A stretch of 64,000 nt of DNA from Cricetomys ansorgei (taxonomy: Eukaryota; Chordata; Mammalia; Rodentia; Nesomyidae): positions 107,501-171,500 of the forward strand of contig JAMJFZ010000881.1 of the NCBI GenBank assembly GCA_026225945.1, written 5' to 3'. The notes beneath the pieces were generated by a model. That model did no database searches. It was not told the DNA's origin and saw only the letters and a program-made list of their open reading frames with translations. Made by a program: the position numbers and the translations under genes. This document shows, piece after piece, positions 1-10,925 of this stretch (the stretch's first letter is position 1; each line of letters opens with the position of its first letter).

Positions 1-17
1 ATGGTGATAAAGTTCCA

Positions 18-318
18 TCATGCTTGAAGATGAAATGTCCCCACGGACTTAATTTTTTAATGCTTTACCTGACAGCACGACTTGGGAAGGTGCTGAACAG
101 CTTAGTGGGTGAGCTCAGCCGAAGGACGTGGGTCTTGGGGGTGGCATTTGGGGTTATGTTATCCCTGCCACCTTACTGCTTGATGTCTCCGCCAAATACC
201 CTACACAGGGCCAACAACCCACGGACTGTGCTCTCTGAAACCCTGAGCCAAAACAAATGCTTCCTTAGGCTGTTCCTGTCAGCCTTTGTCACAGCTGTAA
301 GAAAGCTAATGCGAGTGC
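18..318 (+). mobile_element. MaLR-type LTR remnant
   Basis: The segment resembles rodent/mammalian MaLR solo LTRs read in the + direction. It has an early 'gatgaaatgtcccc' block, a 'gggaaggtgctga' block, and a 3' end with 'gagccaaaacaaatgcttcc' followed by 'ttgtcacagc', the usual end of these LTRs. No internal retroviral sequence follows. The open frame across it (from position 24) has no protein resemblance and is incidental. Confidence 0.5.
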
Positions 319-348
319 CCTCGGCTTTAATCCTTTCAAAAGCAAAAG

Positions 349-468
349 TCACCTGTTGTGCAGCTGTTGGGCACCTGTTGGGCACCTGTCTTGCGCCTGT
401 TGGGCGCCTGTCGGGCACCTGTCGGGCACCTGTCGGGCACCTGTCGGGCACCTGTCAGGCACCTGTCA
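349..468. repeat. 11-bp minisatellite of CACCTGT units
   Basis: About eleven units of 'gggcacctgtc' lie head to tail. The left units are degenerate (ttg/ttgc variants) and the right units are nearly perfect. Each good unit carries CACCTG, an E-box of the ZEB/Snail/E-protein type. The 11-bp period is close to one helical turn, so the motifs would face the same side of the DNA. Confidence 0.9.
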
Positions 469-888
469 GTTCTTCTCCTGTTGTTTTCTTTCCCTGTTCC
501 TGCCTTCGATGGGAAGTGATGTTGAAATGAGCAGTCCCCTCTTGGTTCTGCCCTCCAGCTCCTCTCTATTAAACTGAGTTTATGTGTTCAGCTCATTGAA
601 ACACTCCTTCTGTCTCATGGAATAAAACAGTGCCCAGCTCTAGAATTGACAGTTCAGCCAATTAAGATCCTCAGGCTAAATCACCATTTTGCCTTTGGAC
701 ATCTCTTTGCCTTCAATATCATCCATATTGGCCATGAGTACCAATAACTCAGATACTCATTTCCTTGCTACAGAGATGACTCCAATTTCAAGAGCTTTCT
801 AAAACGTTAAATAGATCAGAAAAGACTAAATTTTGAAAGAACGTAAAGCTGTAATTCTCTTCAACCAAATTAAAAATGCATACCAGAG
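469..888. other. Non-repetitive intergenic stretch
   Basis: I see no gene, RNA or recognisable repeat in these 420 bases. Composition is ordinary and frames are short. Confidence 0.5.
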
Positions 889-1039
889 GAGGGCATGGCA
901 GTGCATGCCCCTAATTGCAGAACTCGGAAGACAGAGGCAAGAAGATCCGTGGGAGTTAAGGCCAGCGAAGTCTATGCAGCAAGTTCCAGACTCCTTAGGG
1001 TTGTACAGAGAGACCCTGGCTCAAACAAACAAACAACTA
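889..1039 (+). mobile_element. B1 SINE, diverged
   Basis: The 7SL-derived B1 order is visible: 'gggcatggcagtgcatgcc' head, 'cagaactcggaagacagaggca', 'ttaaggccagc', 'gagaccctggctcaaa' and an A-rich CAAA tail. Many substitutions make this an old copy. Confidence 0.75.
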
Positions 1040-1096
1040 CAGAGAAACCCAAACATATACCGTCTGCCTAATACATATTAGGAACCTTATCAGGCT

Positions 1097-1470
1097 CCAG
1101 GGATACATGCATGCATGCAGGAGACAGGCTTCCCCCCCTCCAGGGATACATGCATGCATGCATGCAGGAGACAGGCTTCCCACCCTCCAGGGATACATGC
1201 ATGCATGCATGCAGGAGACAGGCTTCCCATCCTCCAGGGATACATGTATATATGCATGCAGGAGACAGGCTTCCCCCTGCTCCAGGGATACATGTATACA
1301 CGCATGCAGGAGACAGGATTCCCACCCTCCAGGGATACATGTATACACGCATGCAGGAGACAGGCTTCCCACCCTCCAGGGCTACATGCATGCATGCATG
1401 CAGGAGATAGGCTTCCCACCCTTCAGGGATACATGCATGCATGAAGGAGACAGGCTTCCCACCCTCCTCC
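1097..1470. repeat. 47-bp minisatellite, 8 copies
   Basis: 'CCAGGG' starts recur at 1097, 1140, 1187, 1234, 1282, 1329 and 1376, with 'tcaggg' at 1423, giving unit lengths of 43-48 bp. Each unit contains a short (ATGC)n or TGTATA run, then 'gcaggagacaggcttccca' and a C/T-rich end. The (GCAT)n core varies from unit to unit. Open frames on both strands arise from the array and are not genes. Confidence 0.92.
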
Positions 1471-2541
1471 AATTTACAAGCATGGGAGAGAAGCAGTGGC
1501 AGAAGCCATCAACTGACTCGTGTCGCACACTGGCACAGACCCTAAGAGGCACAAGAGGGTGAACAAAGGCAAGAACCCTTTGGACACAAACACGGAATGG
1601 CTTGACGCTCTTGAGCGGTTCCCACGAGCCCTCAATACATTATCCACCTTCTTCCTCGTGGTAATCTGTAACGTAGACCCTTCCACTTTGTGGTAAACAC
1701 AGGAATGCTCCTGGGATGAGCAGAAAGAAGTAATAATATGTTCTGCCTTCTGGCACTGAGGACGGCTTCACCAACCACGCGGCATTCGCTGGGATCATCA
1801 AATCCGGTTTCTGGTACAGCCCCCAGCAGGCTGTGCTGGAATCCATAATAAGACCACTAATAGAAATTACATACTGGGGGATTTCCAATGAAACTGCTAA
1901 TGGGGAAACTGCCTATATTAGAGGACTAAATATGTTGTTCTGGGTCATTAAGATTGTATTATGCATACGCTGAGGTTGGGATTGGCTGAGGAACACCGAG
2001 AGTTAATCTGATCACTAGACTGTGTTCGGTAAATTTGATCAGGGATGAGCCAAAGTTAAAAGTATAAATCCTGCTGTAAATAGGGAAATAATTGGACTGC
2101 CCAGATCAGTTCGTGGCAGACTGCAGCCAGCTGGAAACCTCTAAACATTTTATTTTTGTGTGTGTGAAATATTTCATCCATTCGGAAAGGTCTGCCTAGT
2201 GAATAAGGCCTAAAGGACTAGCTAAGTGAGCACTCACGGGCCCATGGTAAGCCTATTTTTAAAAAGGAAGTTACTAATTCCACAGGACTTCTGACATCGT
2301 TCTTCCTGGCTCTACTTGTTTCTTTCTCTCCCTCCACCACGAAGCTCTTATAAATAGTTTTGTTCTGTACGTAGGCCGTCCTCAAGTACGCATCGCTCGG
2401 TCTTGATCACGCAAACTCTACTGAGGCGGAGCCATGCCCTGTACATTCTTCCACGATGCACTTCGATCCTCCTCCCTGTGCAAGCATTTCCCCACGTCAG
2501 TCATCTCCACTGCTGTGGAGTGTGCAGTCCTCGGGTCAGCT
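1471..2541. other. Non-repetitive intergenic stretch
   Basis: No gene or recognisable repeat. The 1840-2200 part is AT-rich and low in CpG, with no simple repeat. It could include a conserved non-coding element, but I cannot test that. Confidence 0.45.
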
Positions 2542-2560
2542 CTCCCGCCAGGGGGCGCTT
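2542..2560 (+). promoter_or_regulatory. CTCF-like binding motif
   Basis: The core CCAGGGGGCGCT (2548-2559) matches the 12-bp heart of the vertebrate CTCF consensus exactly, in the forward orientation. The flanking 5' half matches less well. Occupancy is inference. Confidence 0.65.
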
Positions 2561-5500
2561 AGCTGAGCATTTGTAAACAGAGTCCGATACGCTCCATACG
2601 CACACCCACAGGTGACCTCCTAGATACTAAGATATGCTTTCTTCACGTTTAAAATAGATGTTAGGGTGGGAACAGTGAGGCTGAGAATACCAAGAGAGGT
2701 TAGTAAGCAGGCTTAGAGCTGGGTGTGAGATACCCGAGGGGACCAGATAGGTGGTCAGATAGACTGATAAATGTGTTAGGTGTAACTCCGGATGCCTGGG
2801 ACCGGATAACAGAGGGCTGGGCTCGCTTTCCTGCCCTGCTTCTATTGGAGATAACAAAGACCAGAACAGGGCTTGCCTAAAACACTCTCCACTTACGGCC
2901 TAACACCCAGTCATAAATATTCATGAACCTTCTCTAAAATCCAGACCCAGACCCACTGGACCGCTCCATGTGGTACAGTCCACCCCAGACTACCGGCGGA
3001 TGCTCACCTTGTTCTGACTTAACCGCTAAGTAAACTTCTGCTTAAACTCTCTCGACCGAATTCATTCCTTTGAAGACGAGCACTGAGGGACCCACGCCGG
3101 CCACACTAATGCCATCTGGGTTCGGAGTCATGATGATTAGATGTTGGGAAAGGCAGATGGGGAGGCAACAAGGGCACAGAGACACAGGTAGGTAGAAATA
3201 AGAGCGCCCCGTGCGCCCGGTACAGCAGGATGAGCCGCAACACAGAGCAGCAATCCTCACTTTCTGAACCAGCCGAAGGCATGGGTTCGAGGGCTCCAGA
3301 CACAACACCACGATGAAGAGACGGAAGTGGTGATCACCCCGATTTGCTCAGTACATACTTCATTCATGTGTCCGTCACGCTGTGCTTCCTAACTACGTGT
3401 GAGTATCGCCTGCTATAAAAGCTTTTAAGATGTCTACCGACGGAAACGATAGCTCGCTGTTCTGATGATCCTACATTACGTACATGCACCAGATTATCAC
3501 ACTCTACTTCGTAAATGTATACAACTGAAATAATAAATACATAAATAATTTTTTCCAGGTTGATTGTACAATTTATAGTCCCACCATGTCCGTGCGGCAC
3601 ATTCCTCCAGTCCTGGTACCTCCCGGTGTTGTCCGTCTGCTGGGAGTGAGAGGGTACTGCCTTTCAACTTGCATTCTCTTGATTACTAATGAGGCTGAGT
3701 GTCCTTATATGTTTGTAAGCATTCGAGTTTCTCCAGAAATAGCGTGCCCTTTTCTCTCTTCTGCATCGTGTCTCTCCGTATCAGGATAAACACATAATTT
3801 AGGTAATGTTACCCCGCTTACTACTTTCCAAATGACGGCTTGTGTTTTGTGAGAACTGTTTAAAGACATCTCTCTACTCCAAGTTAAGTAGATAATCTGT
3901 CCTATATTCTCTTTTCAAAGTTTGCTTTTAGGCTTTCGGGTTTTTTTCACTCTTTAAACTTCTGTTCGCCTGAAGCGTATGTGAAGACTCTGAGAAGGTC
4001 CAGCTCGGCTCCTCTTCACAGTGACAGCAGTTGGCCTGATCACTGACCGTGTCTGTCTCCCACCTTGACGTGCAGTGCAAGCTCTGGATGGGACTGACGT
4101 CTTCAGATGCCTGGGCCTGTTTCTGATCTCCAGTCTGGCCAGGAGAGCTCTTCACCGTTATGTCAAGCCACATGAAAGCTTTCTATGTCATGAGTCTCGG
4201 CAGCTTATTGCACATAGTTTTCAGGATTCTCTCAGCAGCTGTCTGTCCTTTCCTTTCCCATATACATTCTGGATACTACCCCTCAAGAGTCATCCAGGAT
4301 TCCCTTGATAATTACACCTCAATAATGGGAGACATGATCACCACATTAAAAAAGCACAACATGTCTCCATTGACTTGAGTACTGTATTAAATCATATATA
4401 CTTAAAATGGACACTTTGTATCTCTCAGTTGTCAGGATGGCTATGAGACCAACTTTTAAAAATTGGTCACATACCTTACAGTCCAGTTAAACTCATCACG
4501 GGGTGGGGCATGTCTGAGAGATACCATATGAGGTCTTCTATCCACATGAGTTTCATGCCATCTCTGAGAATTCAGTTTTATTTTCATCCATGGAAAACTA
4601 TATCCTTTTTCTTGCTTTACACCAACGGCTGGAGTCTTCGGCATCATGTAGAATAAAACAGCATCGAGTCCAACGCTGTTGCACACAGCTGCAATGCCAG
4701 CACTCAAGAGCTGAGGCACAAGGACTGTAAGCTTTATGACAGCCTGGACCTCACAGCAGGAGGAGAGGAGCAGTGAGTGTGAGAAACTGGACTTTTGGCA
4801 TTGTCCTACATGACAATGCTGCCATTCCTGAGCTCGTTCTGCTGTTTGCATGGTGTCTATGCTGCCCAAGAAAGACAGAGCTCTAGTGTTCTTTCCTAAA
4901 TGCATTTGGCTCCTCCCAAGCTGACACGCAAGACTCTAAGGAAGCGGCTGCAGAGGTAAGGGTCGAGATTGTTTCCAAGGGTATGAATCCCAGCCCTTGA
5001 ACTAAAGCCATGTCTGATTATGCTGACCTATAGCACTTTCCCTTAGACAAACTCTGTCTTAATGGTCACCACAAGATTTATCTTGTGTTGCCTTCTGTTT
5101 CGAAAAGGGACTAACATTCATATCACAGGAAGAGCAGGAAAGCACAGGTAAACAGAGTCTGGGTATCTCACAGCTCCTAGAGATACCACTTTTCCTGGCT
5201 GAGCCACGGGTGAATGGACATGAACAGGCCTGAGTTTTCAGGATGCAGTCCACTTTTCTTTCCAAGCCTCTGTTAGGTACCCAGAGTTTCAGAAACCAGG
5301 GGAAGGCTTCGGTCTCTTAACTGACATGAAAGTAAAATTGAGAATTTCAGCTTAAATCCAGCATCCATACGGTTTACTTACATACCAGGCGCCTCCGGGA
5401 GTGGAAAGCACTAAGTAGGTAAGAGGCCCAAATCCTGGCATAAACAGAAATTCTCCAGAAAAGCAAAAGTCTAGAACCACCTCAGCTGCATCACTGATGT

Positions 5501-5845
5501 CTTTTCTTTCTCTGGAGTCTGGATTCTGTCCATGACCTTCCTTCATGTCATTATTCAGCCTTAGTTCAAACATTTGTTTGTTTTGACTTTGTCAAGAATT
5601 CACCTGACCATTGTCTAGCCCCCACCTGGAAACTGAAAGCACACAGGAGAGGTAGGTTAAGGACCTGGTGTCAAATGATTCCACAGCCCCCTTGAATGAC
5701 CCAGGGTTGCTCTACCCTCTCTGTAGAGTCACACGAGAAAAACTCACGGCATCTTCTTGTCTCTCTTGTCTCTCCAAAGTACAGAATACAATTTCCCATT
5801 GCAGCAGATGACATACGTTGTTAAACACATGCGCATGTGCAAGCT
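2561..5845. other. Intergenic DNA without a supportable gene
   Basis: About 3.3 kb with only short frames and no recognisable SINE. The 2880-3060 part (ending 'agtaaacttctgcttaaact') could be LTR-derived. The 3400-3560 and 4360-4430 parts look like worn LINE 3' tails, but I would not name them. Confidence 0.4.
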
Positions 5846-5859
5846 CTCCCCCCCCCGCC

Positions 5860-5924
<65 letters not shown>
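5846..5924. repeat. C-run / (TC)n / (AC)27 microsatellite
   Basis: A poly-C block, a short TC run and about 27 uninterrupted AC dinucleotides (5870-5924). The His-Thr and Cys-Val frames across it are repeat artefacts. Confidence 0.97.
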
Positions 5925-5926
<2 letters not shown>

Positions 5927-7454
5927 CGGGGGTGGTGGGAGCTTGTTTCCAGGAAGGGGAATTTGCTGCAAACAGCATCACGTCAATACGCTATTCAGCG
6001 ATGCGTTTTGTGCTCTCTTGGTGACACGGGGAGGAAAGCATTTCAGCTGTTTTCAGAGACATTTAAGTCACTCTCCAGCACGCTCTGCCAACGTGACAGG
6101 CCCGCCGAGCTGCTGCCTCCAAACGCCTCCTCCAAAGCCAGCACCTCTCTAGCCGGAGTTATCGCTTATTAACTGCATCTTAATTGGTCTCAACTGTTGC
6201 CAGAAAAGAAGAGGAGGTGACCGTCAAGGGCGGAGAATGTGAACTTGAAAGAGCAGACGATGGCTGACAGAATGGCCGGCCACAGCGCAGGAGCATGACA
6301 AGCCAGCTAACACCACTGACATGAGCTTCTTTTCCCGGACCCTTTACATTTGCATAAAACTGTGACGTTTACCTGCCGAGGGTGGATCCAAAGAACTAGA
6401 TTCAAAATTAGCGCTGGGTCTACTTCCTCACACGCATGTGAAAAAATTCGAGGCTCAGAAAATGCAAAGTTAAGAGCTAACATGGATGACTTCCTTCCAT
6501 GTACCCATTACTCGCCAAGAGTTTAACATCTGTTTTCTCTTTTAAACATCAGAGCAACTCAAAGTTCCCTGGGGTTATGCACCGTAGCCAGTAGTCCCCT
6601 ATCCTCCAAGGGACGCCACATGGTACGCGGCTCATCACGGACAAATACACTGAACAAAGGAAGGAAGTGTTATTCTTTTCAAGCCAATATGGCCCTTAAA
6701 ACCTGGATCAGAACCATAAGGAAACGCGCCCATTGGTGTATCCGGAGTATGGGAGGGTGACAGAGATGAGGCGAAGGACTCAGCGGCATCTCGCTGGAAC
6801 CCATAAAATGGCACGGCTTAATGATAAATGACATTTTTCTGGATTGTGCTTGTAGCACCCAACATTGACGGGGTCTCATGCACATCCTGCTGAGTTTCCC
6901 ACAAACCCCGTGACATACAGTCAACATGCCCAGTGTCCATTTGTAGGTACCAGTGACCCATTAGAAATCGTTGTCACATTCTCCAAAGATAGTGTGCAAC
7001 TAGAACTGATACAAGCTTTTAATTTAGGATTGAAGAAAAGCTCACTGCCTCTGGGGTGGGTGGCAATGCAAACATCCTGCTGAGAGACCCCCACTCCCAC
7101 CCACCCCCACCCCTGTGGGCATCACTCTCTCTACAGGAAGCAGGCTTCTCCCTGCACTTTCCCTCCTGTGGTCCAGATTTGTCCCGGGGACCACAAGTGC
7201 CGCTTTACACTGCACACTCTGCAGCTCTGGTCTTGCCATTCTTACTTTAATTTTAATGAGCTAATTAAGTCTAAGTTGGTAGTGACATTTGGCTTATGTT
7301 TTTCTTCTTACTACCCTGGAAGTTCCCAGTATGGTTTTTATTATTTTGTTCTCCAACTTCCTGTAATCCTTGAGTGATTTTTTCTTTTTTACACTGAAAA
7401 GTGGAGATGGGTGTGAGAAATGAACCAAAGAATCCTTTGATCTACCTAAACAGT
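5925..7454. other. Repeat-poor intergenic stretch
   Basis: No gene is seen. 6120-6370 is repeat-free and contains 'cttaattgg' near 6180 and the POU octamer ATTTGCAT near 6348, which makes it a candidate regulatory segment. The rest is unremarkable. Confidence 0.4.
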
Positions 7455-7530
7455 CTTCAATAAAGGGGAGCGGGGAGGGATGGGGGAAGGAAGGAGGGAG
7501 GAGTGGGAGGGAGGGAGGAAAAGGGGGGGA
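7455..7530. repeat. G/A-rich low-complexity tract
   Basis: Almost pure purine on the + strand (gggga, ggagg, gggaggga units) with no fixed period. Confidence 0.9.
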
Positions 7531-8456
7531 ATGATTGGAAGAAGGCTACCCACCAGCCCCTACTGATATCCTTGCCTGTTCTCACCTCCTGTCTATGTTT
7601 AGTCAAACCATTCTTTCCCTTTGATCTAAGATGGGGCCTCAGAGTCCTTCTTATTCCAGAATTCTAGGTGGCTCCTGAGTGGAACAGAAAGTCCTATTGC
7701 AATCTCTATCCTGGACCTAATGTTAGGGAGTCATCTGCACCCTTAATAGTTAATGCTTTCCTAGCACCTCAGAACCAGCTGAAGTGCTCGGCATCACTCG
7801 CCGAGCCAGGTCCAGGCACGGTGCCGTCCCTCCTACTCTTCACAGTAACCAGGTGAGACAGACAACCAGCCCCAGCCTGTGAGATCTCATTCTCAAAGGC
7901 AATCTTATCTCCAAGCCACTGACTTCACTGTAGTCCCCAGACTCTGACACCTGAAAGGCAGAAAGAGAATCCTGGGCATTCTAGAAAAGCTTCAGTCAGC
8001 CAATGTCTGACTGGCTCTGAAGCAGTGAGGATGCAGATGGAATGGACGGTGAACCCCGGTGATAACGGGTACCAGAGCGGAAGCTATCCGAGGCTGCACG
8101 GCTGGTGGTAACCCCAGCTCCTGGATGCAGTGTAGTGAAGAACAGGAATATTTTGCATCTGGATGCGTGAGGTCAGCATACTTGATCTCCACAACTACCT
8201 CAGAGTATGATGGGACAATTAGCAAAGATGCGAAAACGTGACAATGAGATTAGCTCGCAGTCACACTATCAGGAGCGAGGCTTCAAACCAGGTCGTGGGA
8301 ATCAATCCGTAGCGTGCACCCACCCTGACAGAAATCCTGGGGAACGAATTGTTGAAGGACCCAAAGGACGTTTGGTTGGGATCTGAGGCTCAGTTGACAG
8401 GGGACTGGCCTAGTGTACATGAAAGCCCGCGTACGAGCCGCAGCAGCACATGAACT
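7531..8456. other. Non-repetitive intergenic stretch
   Basis: No gene, RNA or clear repeat seen. Short frames only. Confidence 0.4.
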
Positions 8457-8600
8457 GGGCGGGGTGGTAGACACCTGTAATTCTAACAGTTGGGAAGTAG
8501 AGGCAGGAAGATCGGAAGTTCAGGCCTTCCTGGAATGTATCACAAAACAAGCCAGTCTGGGCCACATGAGACCCTGTTTCAAAAAGAAAGAAAAGGAAAC
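8457..8600 (+). mobile_element. B1 SINE
   Basis: B1 landmarks in order: 'gggcggggtggtagacacctg', 'gggaagtagaggcagga', 'gttcaggccttcctgg', 'gagaccctgtttc' and an A-rich AAAGA tail. Confidence 0.75.
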
Positions 8601-9884
8601 GAAGAGAAAGCAGCCAAGCTGACATTCAGCATTCAGACACGAGGTCCACAGTTTGGGACTGGCTAAAGCCCTGACAGCCTGAAGGTAACAGCTGAGCAAA
8701 CTTTCCAGTCAAAGATGGGGAGGGGGAGAGTGCTTCACACGTCTGGTCTGCGTTACAAACGCCTTTCGCTGTAATCAACTATTCCACCCCTCTGCTGCAG
8801 CTAACATGTACCCTTTCCCACACAAGGTGCAGGGGCCACAAGCCACCGCCCTTCATCTCCCTCACCGTACTGACATCAGACAAGTAGCCACACTCACGAT
8901 TTCTGCTCAAGTCTTGCCAGTGAAAATGCATCAGGAAATGTCAACCTCCGGTTCTCATCCTCAGAGACAGCATTAAACAAGAGCAGGGGTTCACAGAACC
9001 CCTCTGTGCCGTGCATGAGGCCACACCGACCCAGGGAGAATCGGGCGTTCCACGTGTGCACCCTTGAGTTCCCCAGCCATCTTCGCCAAACCATTAGTAC
9101 GCTGGTGTTTGTCTCTTCTGTTGGGAAGATCCTGAATTTAGGAGGGAAGTTCTCACACACACACCCCACCCCGAATCTGGAATTAAATGTGGGCTGTGAG
9201 TGGTTCCAAGTTTCTTGACATTTTGGGAGCAGTCTGGGCTGCAGAGTGAGTCTGCTCTGTGCTTTCCTGCCCTTGATCTGCAGGGTGCCTCCCTCAGGCC
9301 CACACCAGCAGACAGCTCCAGAGCCTCACAGGCTGCCTCTTCTTCACCATCCCAAGGCTCACCTGCAGTCACACTCCGCCAAAAGCTCAGCCTGTGGACA
9401 CTGCAGCCCCGAGAGTATGAGGTGTACCACAGAGTCACAGTGAGAGAGACTGTTCATTCTCTCTACGGCTCATTTTGTTTGAATTTTTTTTTAAGTTGAA
9501 GGCAAATATCTTTCCGTTAATAAAACATTTCTCTAAATAGAATATGACTTATACGTCAGTAAAAGCCGGCACATTCCTCCCCCAGAAGGCAAATTAAAAT
9601 GTGATTACTTCTGTGCGTATTTAAAGAGTAAATTGCTCCATTTTCATTTTAGCACCATAGTCAAAACAGACGCTGGTCATAAAGACCAGTCTTTCAGAAT
9701 TATTTGCCTTTGTTAAGAGTTGAAGTTTATTAAGAGAAGGCTTTATCATAAAAGACAGGGAGATGTGTAAGAAAAGACAGCAGTACGCGCCCCAGAGTGG
9801 GGACTGGTTTCTCCAGAGTCACTGTCATGTGTTATCATCCTTTCTGTTTGTTCAGCTCCATCTCCTGTTATTTGTGGTTTTACA
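8601..9884. other. Non-repetitive intergenic stretch
   Basis: No gene or recognisable repeat. The frames between 8894 and 9499 on both strands overlap each other, have no family resemblance and no splice or promoter context. Confidence 0.4.
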
Positions 9885-9955
9885 TCAGTAGAGATTGGAC
9901 CCTGGGCCTTACGCATACTAGGTGAGTACTTAGCCCTGCTCTATCTGCAAACAGC
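9885..9955 (-). mobile_element. ID-like SINE head fragment
   Basis: The reverse complement of the ID/B4 tRNA-derived head is recognisable: 'accctgggcctta', 'catactaggtgagtactta', 'gccctgctcta'. Diverged and partial. Confidence 0.5.
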
Positions 9956-9994
9956 CATCTTTCATCACACATCATGTATCAAGAGGCCCCGCCT

Positions 9995-10600
9995 TAGGGT
10001 TCCTAGGGACGTGATGAACACCATGACTAAAAGGAACTTGGGGAGGAAGGGTCTATTTCATCTCACAAAGGTAGTCCACCATGGAGGGAAGTCGGGGCAG
10101 GAACTCGAGGCAGGAACCAGGAGGCAGGAACTCGAGGCAGGAACCAGGAGGCAGGAACTCGAGGCAAGAACCAGGAGGCAGGAACTCGAGGCAGGAACCA
10201 GGAGGCAGGAACTCGAGGCAGGAACCAGGAGGCAGGAACTTGAGGCAAGAACCAGGAGGCAGGAACTCGAGGCAGGAACCAGGTGGCAGGAACTCGAGGC
10301 AGAAACCAAGAGGCAGGAACTGAAGCAGAGCCCATGGAGGGAGACTGCTTGGTGGCTTGCTCCCCACAGCTCATTTAGTTTGCTTTCTTATAAGCCAGGA
10401 CCATTTGCCCGGGGACTGAATGTCCCTCCACATGATCCGAGCCCACCCACATCAATAATTATTTTTTTAATGCTCTACAGACTTGCCTCCAGGCAGTCTG
10501 ATGGAGGCGTGTTCTCAACCGAGGTTCCTCTTCCTGGGTAACTTGAGCTTGTGTCAAGTTGACAAAAACCTACCAAACAACCTAACCAAGCCATGATCTA
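9995..10600 (+). mobile_element. Rodent medium-copy interspersed repeat with internal array
   Basis: The left part has 'gatgaacaccatgac' and 'aaggaacttggggagg'. The right part has 'gcttgctccccacagctcat', 'cttataagccaggacca', and ends 'gtgtcaagttgacaaaaa'. This order is that of a medium-reiterated rodent repeat whose database name I will not guess. Related copies lie at 51540-51925 and probably 55425-55730. This copy is expanded internally by a 27-bp tandem array. Confidence 0.6.
10101..10316. repeat. 27-bp tandem array, 8 copies
   Basis: 'gaactcgag' (once 'gaacttgag') recurs at 10101, 10128, 10155, 10182, 10209, 10236, 10263 and 10290, exactly 27 bp apart. Each unit is itself a near-dimer of 13 and 14 bp ('ggcaggaactcga' + 'ggcaggaaccagga'). 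Since 27 is divisible by 3 and the unit lacks stops, long 9-residue-periodic frames appear on both strands (10011-10541 +, 10053-10374 -). They are not genes. Confidence 0.95.
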
Positions 10601-10759
10601 AATTAAGAATTTAGAAACATTCAGTTCAGGTGTTTTTACCCAACTTTTAATTCCATAAGTAAACACTGTCATTAGTCTTTTTGTTTCTTATCATAAGAAC
10701 AATACATGCTTCTTGGAAGAGTTCTACCAAAACCAAAAATAAAAAATTTCACCAGCTTG

Positions 10760-10925
10760 CCATCCAAAGCTTGACTCAGCTAATATTTTAATGAGGGTGC
10801 CCTCTCTTTGATCATTAGCTACAAATTAATATACAGATAATGAATCCATTGGATGTGGGCAGAGGGAGCCTAATTGGAGTAATTAAAGCAAAAGGAGATT
10901 TATAATAGGGACAGTGACCATCTTG
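10760..10925. promoter_or_regulatory. Candidate conserved non-coding element (AT-rich, homeodomain-like sites)
   Basis: A repeat-free segment with clustered TAAT cores ('acaaattaatata', 'gataatgaatcc', 'cctaattggagtaattaaag'), the texture of developmental enhancers. This is inference from motif density only. Confidence 0.3.

Noticed and set aside
1097..1470. CRISPR-like regularly spaced repeats
   Set aside because: Contiguous tandem minisatellite in a vertebrate genome, with no unique spacers.
10011..10541. Gln-Glu-Leu-Glu-Ala repeat protein and its antisense partner
   Set aside because: Produced by a 27-bp tandem array with no stop. It sits inside a dispersed repeat.
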